A DNA stretch of 64,000 nucleotides. It comes from Muscardinus avellanarius. Its lineage: Eukaryota > Chordata > Mammalia > Rodentia > Gliridae. The stretch covers positions 137,826,227-137,890,226 of the forward strand of contig OY726561.1 of assembly GCA_963383645.1 (NCBI GenBank), given 5' to 3'. The notes beneath the pieces are model-generated. The model saw only the letters and a program-made list of their open reading frames with translations. It searched no databases and was not told the origin of the DNA. The translations under genes were made by a program, and so were the position numbers. This document shows, one piece after another, positions 21,116 through 30,867 of the stretch. Position 1 is the stretch's first letter, and the number at the start of each line of letters is the position of its first letter.

Positions 21116-21229
21116 TGAGCAATGGAAGGTTTTTTCCTACTATTGACATTTTAACACTTTCATATTAAAAGTCAAGATAATTTGCAAAAAGGTTTAGCCA
21201 ACTACTAACGAATATGATAGAAATTTTTG

Positions 21230-21231
<2 letters not shown>

Positions 21232-21265
<34 letters not shown>
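21232..21265. repeat. (GT)n microsatellite
   Basis: About seventeen GT units, just upstream of the SINE at 21288. Confidence 0.95.
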
Positions 21266-21267
<2 letters not shown>

Positions 21268-21287
21268 TACTTTGAAATAAATTTATT

Positions 21288-21496
21288 GGTTGAGGACAGT
21301 GGTACATGCCTATAATCCCAGCACTTGAAAGGCTGAGACAGGAGGATTGCAGGTTCAAAGCCAGCCTCAGCCTCAGCAACTTATGGAGACCCTTAGTGAC
21401 TTAGCAGAATCCTGTTTCAAAATAAAAAAAAAATAAAAGGACTGAGTGTAGCTCATAGAAAGAACACCCCTAGATTCGGTCCCCCACAAAAACAAA
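21288..21496 (+). mobile_element. B1-dID SINE, older subfamily
   Basis: B1 half with a doubled cctcagcctcagcaactta phrase; ID half 21441-21485. Confidence 0.87.
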
Positions 21497-21499
21497 CAT

Positions 21500-22035
21500 C
21501 CTCAGACAAATATAAAATAAATGTCTTTGAAGTTATTGTTTATGATTCAAGGAAAGTAGCAACAGAAACAATACTTTTTTTAAAAACTTTTTGCCAATTT
21601 CATGCAAATTGGTTTTGTGAGGGTGGCCTTTGGTGACTGACTTATCTGCGTAGGTTAAGTCTTTCCCAGTATCTTTTCAGCAATCCCTTTGAGAAATGCA
21701 GGTTACATTCAGCACAGGCAACAATGTGACTGGAAACCTTCCCTGTGTGTTTATAGAAACCTACAGTGAAGTGGTTTGTTTGTTGGGCAAGAATTCCGGT
21801 TTGGAGAGGGTTCATCCATACTTTACAAGCTGACTATGCAATAAACACTGTAGGTCTTTCTGGAACAAATAGTAAGTAAGGAAACATCTCTGAATTCTGA
21901 TGAGCTATCCTGAGAGAAACTCTTATATCTCCTATTTATGAGGGCCCAGAAAAGGAGAAAAGGAGAAAAAAGTGATTTTTCTACTTAGTACATGACCATC
22001 AATGTATAAGACATAATTTTATCTTATTTTTTATT
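21500..22035. other. Unique sequence
   Basis: Nothing recognised before the T-rich 3' end of the L1 at 22036. Confidence 0.5.
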
Positions 22036-23378
22036 TTTGTCATTTTCTTTTTTTAATTTATTTATTATTTTTATGTGGAACATATTGAAAATGGCATACA
22101 TTCAGACTGCTTGGTGCCCCCCCCCTGCTTTCCCTTCCCCCTCCCAACAATGAGTGTCCAGGTTAACCATGCTATATTCATACTTTTACACATATTCAGA
22201 TGTAACTCCTCTATTAATCAGCCTCAGCCTTCCTCCTCTCCTATCCTTCCATTCTAGCTTTGCTGAGGTTTCCCCTCCATTATCTGGAGTCTCTCTGATA
22301 TCCCTAATACTCCCTAGTTTGGGCATATTAGAGAAAACATATGTCCCTTCTCTTTCTGTGCTTGGCTGCTCTCCAGGACTTTCCATCTTCTTGTGAATGA
22401 CATGATTTTGTTCTTCTTTATAGCTGAATAGAATTCCGTTGTGTGTATTTTCCATAATTTTGCAATCCATTCATCTGTTGATGGAGACCCGGGTTGGTTC
22501 TATATTTTGCCTATTACGAATTGTGCTGCTATGAGCATGGGTATGTATATGTTACTGTAGTTCTCTGATTTCAACCTCTTTGGACAAATGCCCAGGAGTG
22601 GTAGAGCCAGATCATATGGTGAATCCATTCCCAGTTTTCTAGGGAATCTCCACACAAATCTCCATAGTGGCTGAACTAGTTTGCACTCCCACCAACAGTG
22701 TAAAATAGTTCCTCTTTCCCCACATCCTCGCCAGCATTTGTTGTTGTTTGATTTCTTTATGCTTGACACTCTGGCTGGGGTTAGATGGAATCTCAGTGTA
22801 GTTTTGATTTGCATCTCCCTGATGGCCAGTGATGAAGAACATCTTTTTATGTATCTATTGGCCATATGTATCTCTTCTTTTGTGAAGTGTTTATTCAGTT
22901 CTGTTGCCCATTTCTTGATTGGGTTGTTTGTTTTGCTAGTGTAGAGTCTTTTGAGCTCTTTATATATTCTGGATATTAGCCCCCTATCAGAGTGGTGGCT
23001 GGTAAAGATCTTCTCCCATTCTGTAGGCTTCCTCTTTAGGTTTTTGATGGTTTCCTTTCATTAGAAGAAACTTTTTAGTTTGATGCCATCCCACTTGTTA
23101 ATTCTTGTTTTAATTTCCTGAACTTTGGGCGTCTTGTTGAGAATGTTACTGCCTGTGCCTGTTGGAGTGTTGAGCCTATGCCCTCCTCTAATAACTTCAC
23201 AGTCTCTGGTCTAACTTCTAAATCTTTGATCTATCTCGAGTTGATTTCTGTGTACGGTGAGAGGTGAGGATTTAGCTCCATCTTTCTACAGATGGATAGC
23301 CAGTTCTCTCAGTGCCATTTGTTGAAAAGGGTATCTTTTCCCCAGTGTATGAGTTTGGTCCCTTTGTCAAAGATTTCA
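22036..23378 (-). mobile_element. 5'-truncated L1, 1.3 kb
   Basis: The T-rich (poly-A complement) end is at 22036-22075, then 3' UTR and the ORF2 C-terminal part up to about 23378. Landmark antisense phrases: tgttgatggagacccgggtt, cactcccaccaacagtgt, ctctttatatattctggatat, and ccatttgttgaaaagggtat. Frameshifts and stops make it inactive. Confidence 0.92.
22500..22865 (-). pseudogene. L1 ORF2p C-terminal fragment
   Basis: A 121-codon open stretch encoding the end of the L1 endonuclease/reverse transcriptase protein. The cysteine-rich motif is intact: CWRGC, then H-C-W-W-E-C, i.e. C-x3-C-x7-H-x4-C (about residues 44-62). A tryptophan-rich [12 protein letters not shown] segment follows, then [12 protein letters not shown]. 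The endonuclease and reverse transcriptase domains are absent from this frame, and the flanking frames are broken. It is a relic of retrotransposition with no expected function. Confidence 0.9.
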
Positions 23379-23409
23379 TTTTAAATATCACAAAAATTTG
23401 ACAAAGTAA
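23379..23409. other. L1/MIR junction
   Basis: Short AT-rich spacer between the 5' end of the L1 and the MIR fragment; no clear target duplication is seen. Confidence 0.4.
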
Positions 23410-23535
23410 TATGACCACATTCTACAGAAAAAAATTGAAGATCCAGAGATGAAGACGTGTTCATCCCTCTAGGGAGTGCGAGAACTGGGGTTCAAATCCA
23501 TGTTCTCTGGACCATGTTGCTGTCTCTTAGGGAGG
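23410..23535 (-). mobile_element. MIR fragment
   Basis: attctacagaaaaaaattga ... gagaactggggttcaaatcc ... ctctggaccatgttgctgtc follows the antisense MIR order. Confidence 0.55.
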
Positions 23536-24577
23536 CATCTGCCTCCTTCTCCCTTGCTAAGATGCCTCTCTTGCCATCTTTTCATAGGGAAACTTACTTT
23601 TTTTTTTTTTGCACATGTGAATCAGATTTTCTTCTGACTCTAGAAAAGAACCCCAGAGATTAAGAGCATCATAAAAGATTTATGAGAAAAAGAGAAATGA
23701 TGGTGTAGATATTTAGTAACCAAGTGGTACCAAAGATGCTGAGCTACCGGGCAAGGAAACCCAGAGAGAAACATGTTGCTTACCTCACAAGACAGCGGCA
23801 TTTTTAACACCAATCCAACTAGAACATAACCTATGAGGGATTCGAAAGATCGGTTACCGTGGTTTCACATACACACCTGCGTACTGTCTTATTAGCTAAG
23901 GACAGCTGTCGTGATATGTAGGGCCTTTTCCAGACACACTATGATCCTGTCTTGTCAGTAGAGAAGCAAAGAATTCTGAGGACAACCTGCTCTTCTCTCC
24001 GGTGACTGGACCTTTCTTTCCAGCCACAGTGAGAAGCGGAAGGGTTGCCTGGACGGTACCCGCATCCCATTAGTGTCCACCCCTCAGCCCAGAGCTCTCA
24101 GGCAGATGTGCTAAGTGACTTCATTTCCCCATGGGGGCCTGTTTTGTGACTTGTTTTTATCCTGAAAACTAAGCCTCTTAATACTATCTCAGTACTGGTA
24201 TGAGGAACTGAGATGAGGTTTCCAGATGAGTCCCAAAGGCTGCCTGGGTTTTGGAGAGTTCCCTTAAATATTCCAGAAGGCCATTGCGCAAGAGGAATTT
24301 GAACTTCAGTCTCATCTCTGAACACTTTGAAATGTCCCCAGAGTTTGGGTAATGCCCAGTAGATGGTGCTCACCAGCTGCTTTTTGGGGGAAGGTATACT
24401 TGGAATTTTTTTTTTTTTTGTAAAACTACTCCAAACAGGTTTTATTGGAGTTTTGAGGTACTTGGAAAACTAAAGCTTTATAAAAATATGTATTTGTGCT
24501 TTCTACCCTGATTCACCACCTATGTCCTCAGAAAACAGAATTTAAAAGACAGGAGAGAAAATGACTTTCCTTCATAT
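23536..24577. other. Unique sequence
   Basis: About 1 kb with no mobile element. It contains a near-consensus CTCF-like word at 24356-24369 (CCAGTAGATGGTGC, one mismatch to the core). Confidence 0.5.
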
Positions 24578-24823
24578 TATAAAGTTGCTTTTTATTTAAT
24601 TTTTTTTGTGGTATCTGGAGTGGAACCCAAGGACTTTTCTACCTCCGGGCTACACTCCCAGACCTGTTTTATACTTTATTTGGAAACAGGGTCTCACTAA
24701 GTTGCTGAGAGACTGACTAAGTAGCTGAGGCTGGCTTCGAACCTGTGCGATCGTCCTGGCTCAGCCTCCCAAGCACGGGGATTACAGTGTGCGCCACCAC
24801 GCCCAGCTAAAGTTGCTTTTTTA
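24578..24823 (-). mobile_element. B1-dID SINE inserted into an existing target duplication
   Basis: Body about 24597-24808, intermediate between the old and young subfamilies (ctacctccgggctacactcc, caagcacggggattacagt). It is flanked by aaagttgctttt at 24581 and 24809. Confidence 0.88.
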
Positions 24824-25045
24824 AAATTTTGCATTACCAGGGATTGAACCCAGGGGCTTTCTGCCTCCGAGCTACTCCCTCAGCCCTAATTTTTTATTTT
24901 TTATTTTCAAATAGGGCCTCGCTAAGTTGCAGAGGGCCTCACTAAGTAGCTGAGGCTGGCCTTGAACCTGCGATCCTCCTGTCACAGCCTCCCAAGGGCT
25001 GGGATTACAGGCATGAGCCACCACAGCTGGCTATAAAGTTGGTTT
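24824..25045 (-). mobile_element. B1-dID SINE, earlier insertion at the same site
   Basis: Body 24829-25031. A third copy of the target word (tataaagttggttt, 25032-25045) follows it, matching 24578-24592, so both SINEs used the same target. Confidence 0.86.
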
Positions 25046-26072
25046 AAAAAAGTATTTAAAAGTATTGGTGCTTTGCAGTTACCCATCGTAATGAGGTTCA
25101 GAGTGATAGAAAACGTATGCACACAGCCCCTGATGTGTTTCTTTCCGGATCCCACTCTGCTCTCAATCCCTCCACATACACATTATTGACCTTGGAGCTG
25201 ACAACCGCATTCGCAGACATGGCATTATTGGAACTGTTTCCTTTATCCTGCCCCCCTTTCCCCTCCCACCTCCGTCTCCAGGACACCTTCTTCTCTACTG
25301 ACCTCTCTCCTCATTCATCTGAAGTCTCTTTTGTTTTATACTTTCCCTCTAGCTTCCACAGAAGACAGAAAACATATAGTCCTTGATTTTCTGAGTCTGG
25401 CCTATCTTGCTTAGCGTGTTTTCTAGTTCTATCCATTCTCCTGTGAAGTACAAACTTTTGTTCTCTTTCTATGAATGAGTAAAATTTTGTTGTGTGAATA
25501 GGCCATGGTTTTGTAATCTATTCATCTGTTGATGGACACCCAGGCTGGTTCTGTAGCTTGGCTATTGTGAATGGCGCTGCTCTAGGCATTGATATGCATG
25601 CATCACTATAATAATATATTAATATTAATATTATGCGTGCATAATATTATGCTTGATATGCGTGCATCACTATAATAATATATTAATATTATTAATATAT
25701 TAGTAATATATTGATATTATAATACTATATTAATATTATTAATATATTAATAATATTAATATATCATAATATATAATATTCTGACTTCAGTTCCCTTAGA
25801 AAGATACTAAGGAGTGCTATAGCGGAGTCCTATGGGGCTCCCATTCCCGGTCTTCTGAGGAACCTCCACACCAATCTCCATGGTGGCTGGACTAGTTTGC
25901 AACCCCACCAACCATGTATGAGGGTTCCTGTCTCCCCACATCCCCACTAGCATTTACTATTCTTTATATGCTTTATGACTGCCACTCTTACTGGAGTTAG
26001 ATAAAATATCAGTGTAGTTTTGATTTGTATTTTCCTGGTTGCTAATGATGTTGAAAAATTGGTTTTATATAT
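25046..26072 (-). mobile_element. 5'-truncated L1 with AT-rich expansion
   Basis: 3' UTR at 25055-25290 (attggtgctttgcagttacc, aatgaggttcagagtgatag), ORF2 C-terminal part 25290-25600 and 25780-26072 (ttcatctgttgatggacacc, accccaccaaccatgtatga). An AT-rich repeat has expanded inside the coding relic at 25600-25783. No intact ORF. Confidence 0.88.
25600..25783. repeat. AT-rich palindromic repeat expansion
   Basis: TAATATTAT-type units with two copies of the word gatatgcNtgcatcactata (25589 and 25654) and a 10-bp-arm palindrome at 25627-25648 (aatattatgc / gcataatatt, 2-nt spacer). Confidence 0.9.
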
Positions 26073-26097
26073 TTGCTTTTTTTAAAAAAAATAAAAA

Positions 26098-26299
26098 TTT
26101 ACCTGCGCATGTTGGCACATGCTTGTAATCTTCGTATTTGGGAGGCTGAGATAGGAAGATCACAGGTTCACTGGAAGGCCCTCTGCCACTTACTGAGACA
26201 CTGTTTCAAAATAAAAAATAAAATGGGGATGGGGTATAGCTCAGAGGTAGAATTGCTTTGGGTTCAATTTCCAGTACCAAATAAAATAAAATAAAATAA
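26098..26299 (+). mobile_element. B1-dID SINE, older subfamily
   Basis: B1 half 26098-26212, ID half 26224-26277, tail of AAAAT units. Confidence 0.87.
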
Positions 26300-26509
26300 G
26301 ATTTTTTTTTTTTACTTTAAGAATCTTCCATGGCAGTGTGGGGGGGTAGAAACAGAGAATGATTTTTGTCTGTCTACCCCTACTTTGCTTTCTTTACTAG
26401 TTATAGGATCTGAAAGTATCCCCTTCTCCCCTCTGAATATAATGAGCCCCAAAAGTTTTTATTAGAAGTCATTGGCTTATAACTCAGTTCCTTTCTCCTT
26501 ATATTATTT

Positions 26510-26587
26510 TTTATTTTTTATTTTGAAACAAGGTCTCATTAACTCATGGGCCTACGATCCTTCTGTCTCACCCTCCCAAGTACTATG
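26510..26587 (-). repeat. 78-bp perfect inverted repeat, left arm (SINE piece)
   Basis: An isolated B1 fragment whose reverse complement is identical to 27638-27715. It shares the private word cccatgagttaatgagacct that no other SINE in the window has. It lacks both the B1 head and the ID half. Confidence 0.95.
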
Positions 26588-27368
26588 AGTTTTTAGATAG
26601 TACGGGAGTTTTTAGATAGGGCGATGAGGTGCTCATCAAGGCCTTCTCAGCCCTTGATGTGCCAGCAGTTCAGAGCCTCAATATTAGCTAGGTGCCATGT
26701 GTATAATTGTTTCTACCGAGGATGAATTCTGAATTTTTCACCTTCTGTGAGCTATAGAGGCTGAAACAGTTCTAATACCAGCGACTCGTCAAATTGTTGT
26801 CCTGGACCATCGAGTGATCACTTGAGCTCTTAGGCTCTGTCATTTTAAGTGGTCAGGGATGGACAGCGATCCACTCAGGGGCAGCCTTAGCCTCCTCCCC
26901 AGCCAAGACTCTAGGAATTTCCTGTTTTAAAACCAAAGGTCTTTCTCGCAAACCCAGGTCTCTAGTTGTGTCTATTTTCTGTTAGTAATTGAGTAATCCT
27001 ATCCTCAGCAGGTGCAATACCACAAAAATTATACTGCTCTGGTTTCAATTTTTATCCTTTATAAAGGACAACAGGGTGGGGTTGGAATGGAAAACAAGAT
27101 TAGAAATGTGGTTTGGGGCTGGGAGGGCAGGATCAAAGGTAAATATTGGTGATGGATAATCCTTTGAACATCTTTCAGAAACCACGGATCTTGCATCATC
27201 AGCTGATGGTGACATACTGTGTTTTTCTCTATTCAGGTCCTGTTTGTTCTGAGTAGAGTAGGGATCTTAAAGTTCCTTTTCCACTGCTTCCAAAGACCTT
27301 AAAGTCCAGCTGATCAATGTGACCTTACTGCAAAGAATATCACCAACTTTCTACTAATCACAGGGACA
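26588..27368. other. Unique sequence
   Basis: About 0.8 kb between the two arms of the inverted repeat; no gene or repeat recognised apart from the SINE at its right edge. Confidence 0.5.
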
Positions 27369-27601
27369 GAAATAGTAAATTTTTTGTGGTACTGGGGGTG
27401 AAACCCAGGGGCTTTCTACCTCTGGGATATAGTCCCAAACCTATTTTATACTTTATTGGGAAACAGGGTCTCACTAAGTTGCTGAGAGCCTCACTAAGTA
27501 GCTGAGGCTGGCTTTGAACCTGTACAATCCTCCTGTCTCAGACTCCCAAGCGCGGGGATTACAAGTGTGCACCACCACGCCTGGCTGAAATATTAAATTT
27601 T
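27369..27601 (-). mobile_element. B1-dID SINE with target-site duplication
   Basis: Body 27384-27586, intermediate/young type (ctactttattgggaaacagg form, caagcgcggggattacaagt). It is flanked by gaaatagtaaatttt (27369-27383) and gaaatattaaatttt (27587-27601), one mismatch in 15. Confidence 0.92.
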
Positions 27602-27607
27602 AGTGGT

Positions 27608-27715
27608 AAGCCAGGTGTGGTGGTGTACACCTACAATCATAGTACTTGGGAGGGTGAGACAGAAGGATCGTAGGCCCATGAGTTAATGAGACCTTGTTTC
27701 AAAATAAAAAATAAA
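27608..27715 (+). mobile_element. B1 half of an older SINE; right arm of the inverted repeat
   Basis: B1 unit from aagccaggtgtggtggtgta. Bases 27638-27715 are the exact reverse complement of 26510-26587. Its B1 head is intact, so this is the likely donor copy. Confidence 0.93.
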
Positions 27716-27915
27716 GTTGAGTGTGGTGGCTCACACTTGTAATCCCAGTACTTGGGAGGCTGAGATAGAAAGATTGCAGGTTTGAGAATAGTGTCAGAAA
27801 GTAGTGAGATTCTCATCAACCTACCACGACACCCTATTTTAAAATAAAAAATAAAACAGGGCTAGAGGTATAGCTTGTAGGTAGAACGCTCCTGAATTTA
27901 ATAATTAACCTCCAG
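27716..27915 (+). mobile_element. B1-dID SINE joined to the preceding B1
   Basis: Second B1 half 27716-27850 and ID half 27860-27914 (gggctagaggtatagcttgt), followed by (CA)n at 27918-27939. Confidence 0.86.
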
Positions 27916-28149
27916 TAAAACACACACACACACACACACTTTAGTGGTATATATATATATGAGGCACAAAAGGGCTTTGTTAGTAATAAGTTGTTACCGA
28001 ATATATAGAAAAGATGTTCTGCTGAGTATTTGCTCTGCTATTTTATTTAATGCTTCTAACCACAGATTGTTCTGTTTAGATCTTTCATTCATTTATGCAC
28101 TTGTTAAGTATTGACTGAACATTTTCTACATGACACATACTCATCTAGA

Positions 28150-28290
28150 TAAAAGGTAAACTAAGGACCATGGAACCCTTCCAGCTGACCCTGGCCTGTT
28201 TTTGTAAATAAAGTTTTATTGTAACACACCCATGCTTAGGTACTTGCATGGCTTCAATAGCAGTTCTCATGCTCCAACAGCAGAGTTGAG
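28150..28290 (+). mobile_element. Ancient mammalian interspersed repeat, family not assigned
   Basis: The phrase cctgtttttgtaaataaagt, followed by tttattgtaacacacccatg and caacagcagagttgagt, is a familiar mammalian-wide repeat sequence. I cannot name the family with confidence. Confidence 0.5.
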
Positions 28291-28299
28291 TTGAGTATT

Positions 28300-28398
28300 A
28301 GCAATATATCTATATATCTATATATCTATATATATATGAATGAATTAATATATATATGAATTCATATATATATGAATGAGAGAGAGAGAGAGAGAGGG
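28300..28398. repeat. AT-rich microsatellite, 26-bp palindrome and (GA)n
   Basis: (TATATC)n at 28305-28330, a perfect 26-bp palindrome at 28348-28373 centred on gaattc, then (GA)n at 28377-28396. Confidence 0.93.
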
Positions 28399-28734
28399 AA
28401 AGGAAGAATATGGATACACACTATTAAATGCTGCCAAGCCAGCAGGACAGACTGATGAACGAGAGACAGGTAGAGGATGGAGAAGTAGCTTTGAGGTTGA
28501 GTGGGCACGTCGGCCCTCCTGGGAGTGCTACCTGTGGACAGATGTGTCGGAGGGAGGCATGTACATTAGCAGATCTGGGAGGAAGTCCTGGAAGGTGAGC
28601 TAGTAAGCAAGAGCCAAGGCTTACTCTGGAGTTACGGTGGCACATTAAAGGTACAGAGAAAAGACCTAATCATTTGAAACAGAAGCGGTGAAAGGAGAGT
28701 GATAGGAGACCAGCAAACAGGCAGTGAGGGGATC
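28399..28734. other. Unique sequence
   Basis: Purine-rich. The 75-codon + frame starting in the GA repeat (28376) has no recognisable feature. Confidence 0.45.
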
Positions 28735-29330
28735 CATCAGTGGACCCTCGTGGGCCTTGACTGAGCATTTAGATTTGCTCTAGACACGCTGGAAACCTGG
28801 GCTTGGTGTGGGATGGTGACATGCTCTGCTTGCAGGATTTTGAATTTCATTCTAGGCATTAGGAAATGGTTGGGAAGAAACAAGAGAGGGATCAGGAAAG
28901 TGAGAGAGTAAGAAAGCAACAGTGACGATATGAAATAGATTGATCAGAACATAACTACGGAGTGTTGATGGGACCTGCTAGTGCATTGGATGATGGAGGG
29001 CTAGATGTTGCTGTTAAATGTTAGCTGAGCAACCAGGTAAGGGTGGCATATGTATCTAACTGGACTAGGCAGAGTGTGGGACAGGTTTAGATAGAACCCT
29101 TGGGTGGAGCTCTGCTTTGGACAAATTTGAGATGCCTGTTAGGAATCCAAGTGCACATCAGGTAAGGTGTTGGATACTTTTAACGCTCAGGAGGGATACC
29201 AGGACTGGAAACACGAGATTTGAAGCCTGTGACATGCAGACATTTTTAGAGAAGAGATGACAGAGAGAAATAATATTTTAGGGAGAACAGCCAAGTAGGC
29301 AAAACCATGGCAAGAAGGATCTCATGGAAT
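28735..29330 (+). mobile_element. Ancient interspersed repeat, family not assigned
   Basis: The order gggccttgactgagcattta ... ttttgaatttcattctaggc ... ggacaaatttgagatgcctg ... ggaatccaagtgcacatcag ... gatgacagagagaaata recalls an old, long mammalian repeat. Too diverged for me to place in a family; no coding capacity. Confidence 0.4.
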
Positions 29331-29349
29331 GGGGAAAGAATGAAATATA

Positions 29350-29450
29350 TCACTGTTCTAATTCTTTCTTGGAACCTTACCAGCCATATGGCCTAGGTTT
29401 AGCCCTTTTACATCTTTGGTCTTTAGTTTTCTGATTTTGAAAAGATCTTA
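29350..29450 (+). mobile_element. MIR fragment
   Basis: ccttaccagccatatggcct ... tctttagttttctgattttg matches the MIR core and 3' order. Confidence 0.55.
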
Positions 29451-30179
29451 AAAACCTGTAAATTTTAGCCTCTGATCTGAGCATGACTTGTTTATCAAAT
29501 CATGAGCCACTTCTTGGAGGATCAAAGCTGCCTGATGTCCATGTCTTCTCTCTGAATCAACCCCCATCTTCTGTATCAAGCAGCATAAAAGGGATGTAGA
29601 TACAGCTAGAACCTCGGAGCACTTAGAGAGGCTGTTAGCATTTTGGCAACTTTTGCACCCTCTGCTGACAATGTCTAGCCAGGGGGTGATGCTTGCTGGG
29701 TATAGTCATTTGAGTTGATATAATGGAGAAAAGCCGTGTCTCCAGGGCGGAAGAGCTATCTGCAGTCTCAGCAGAGTACAGAACAGGCTTTCAGGGCCCA
29801 GGGGCTCTGAGTTCAGCTGAAGTGTGGCCAAGAGGCTTAGGATCAGGCAGTTCTCCAATGATTCCTGCCAGTGTTTTTGAAGGGACCAGGACATATCATC
29901 CTAAAGCCAGAAGATCTCTGCCCCTTGGCATCATCGGAAACTGGGAGAATGGATATTGCTGGTCACACTGACCATTCTTCACCAAAGCCAGCTAGGCAGG
30001 GCTCATATCAGGCCATCTGAGTCTTGGTGGACAAAGACTCTGCCTTTACAGAGTGACCTAGGCAAGTCACAACGCTTTCTGCAGCTTAGCTTCCTCACCC
30101 CCCTCTCCCCTCTCTCTCCCCGTCTCTCCTTTCTCCCCTCTTCTATCTGTGAGATGTGTATAATACCAGCTTCACAAGT
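29451..30179. other. Unique sequence
   Basis: Frames at 29723-29971 and 29956-30237 (82 and 93 codons, +) show no domain. The region is otherwise featureless up to the partial LTR at 30180. Confidence 0.5.
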
Positions 30180-30380
30180 GCTGAGGCTTGGGTCTGGAAG
30201 CCCCCAAAGGCTCATGTGTTGGAGGCTTGGTCCATAGTGCAGTATATCCAAAGGTGGGTCTTTGGGAAATGACTGGATCTTATCAGTTGATTAATCCATG
30301 AAAAGGATTTGAATGGATTATTGGAAGGTAATACCTATTGGAGGAAGTAGTCGACTGGGGGACTGCCCTGGTAGGGTGTT
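30180..30380 (+). mobile_element. Partial MaLR-type LTR
   Basis: 5' part only: aaggctcatgtgttggaggc, tccaaaggtgggtctttggg and a ggatcttatcagttgattaa block. The rest is replaced by the SINE and composite element to the right. Confidence 0.55.
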
Positions 30381-30867
30381 TTTTGTGGTACTGCGAATTG
30401 AATCCAAAATCATGCTACCTCTGAGCTTATCCCAGTCCTTTTTACATTTATTTATTTATTTATTTTTATTTTTTTATTAATTTATTTTTTAAATTGGTGC
30501 ATTGTAGTCATATATCAATCACATTGGAGTACAAGACTTGAGAGGATATACAAGCACACATCATCCAATTAGCCCTCCTCCAGCCCCCATCCCATTCCCT
30601 CCCCCTCCCTCCATCGCAGGCTTCTTTGGTGATTTACTTTGATACATTTATGTACCTCCTGGGTCTTAAAGAGGCTCCGTCCTCCAGTATTACATACCCT
30701 CTGATTGGTCACATTAGTTGCTTCACTATAGGGCCCTTTCTATAGCTCAACCTCTTCCTGTTGCCCTTTTCCTCCTAGTTATTGCTGATTAAGAGAAGCG
30801 TCTGATTTATATTTTCTGCGATATTTCTCTGTGCATGCTGCGTTGCAAGTACCAATCCTATTCTTGA

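Noticed and set aside
29658..29670. CTCF site on the minus strand
   Set aside because: Two mismatches to the core, including the conserved C.
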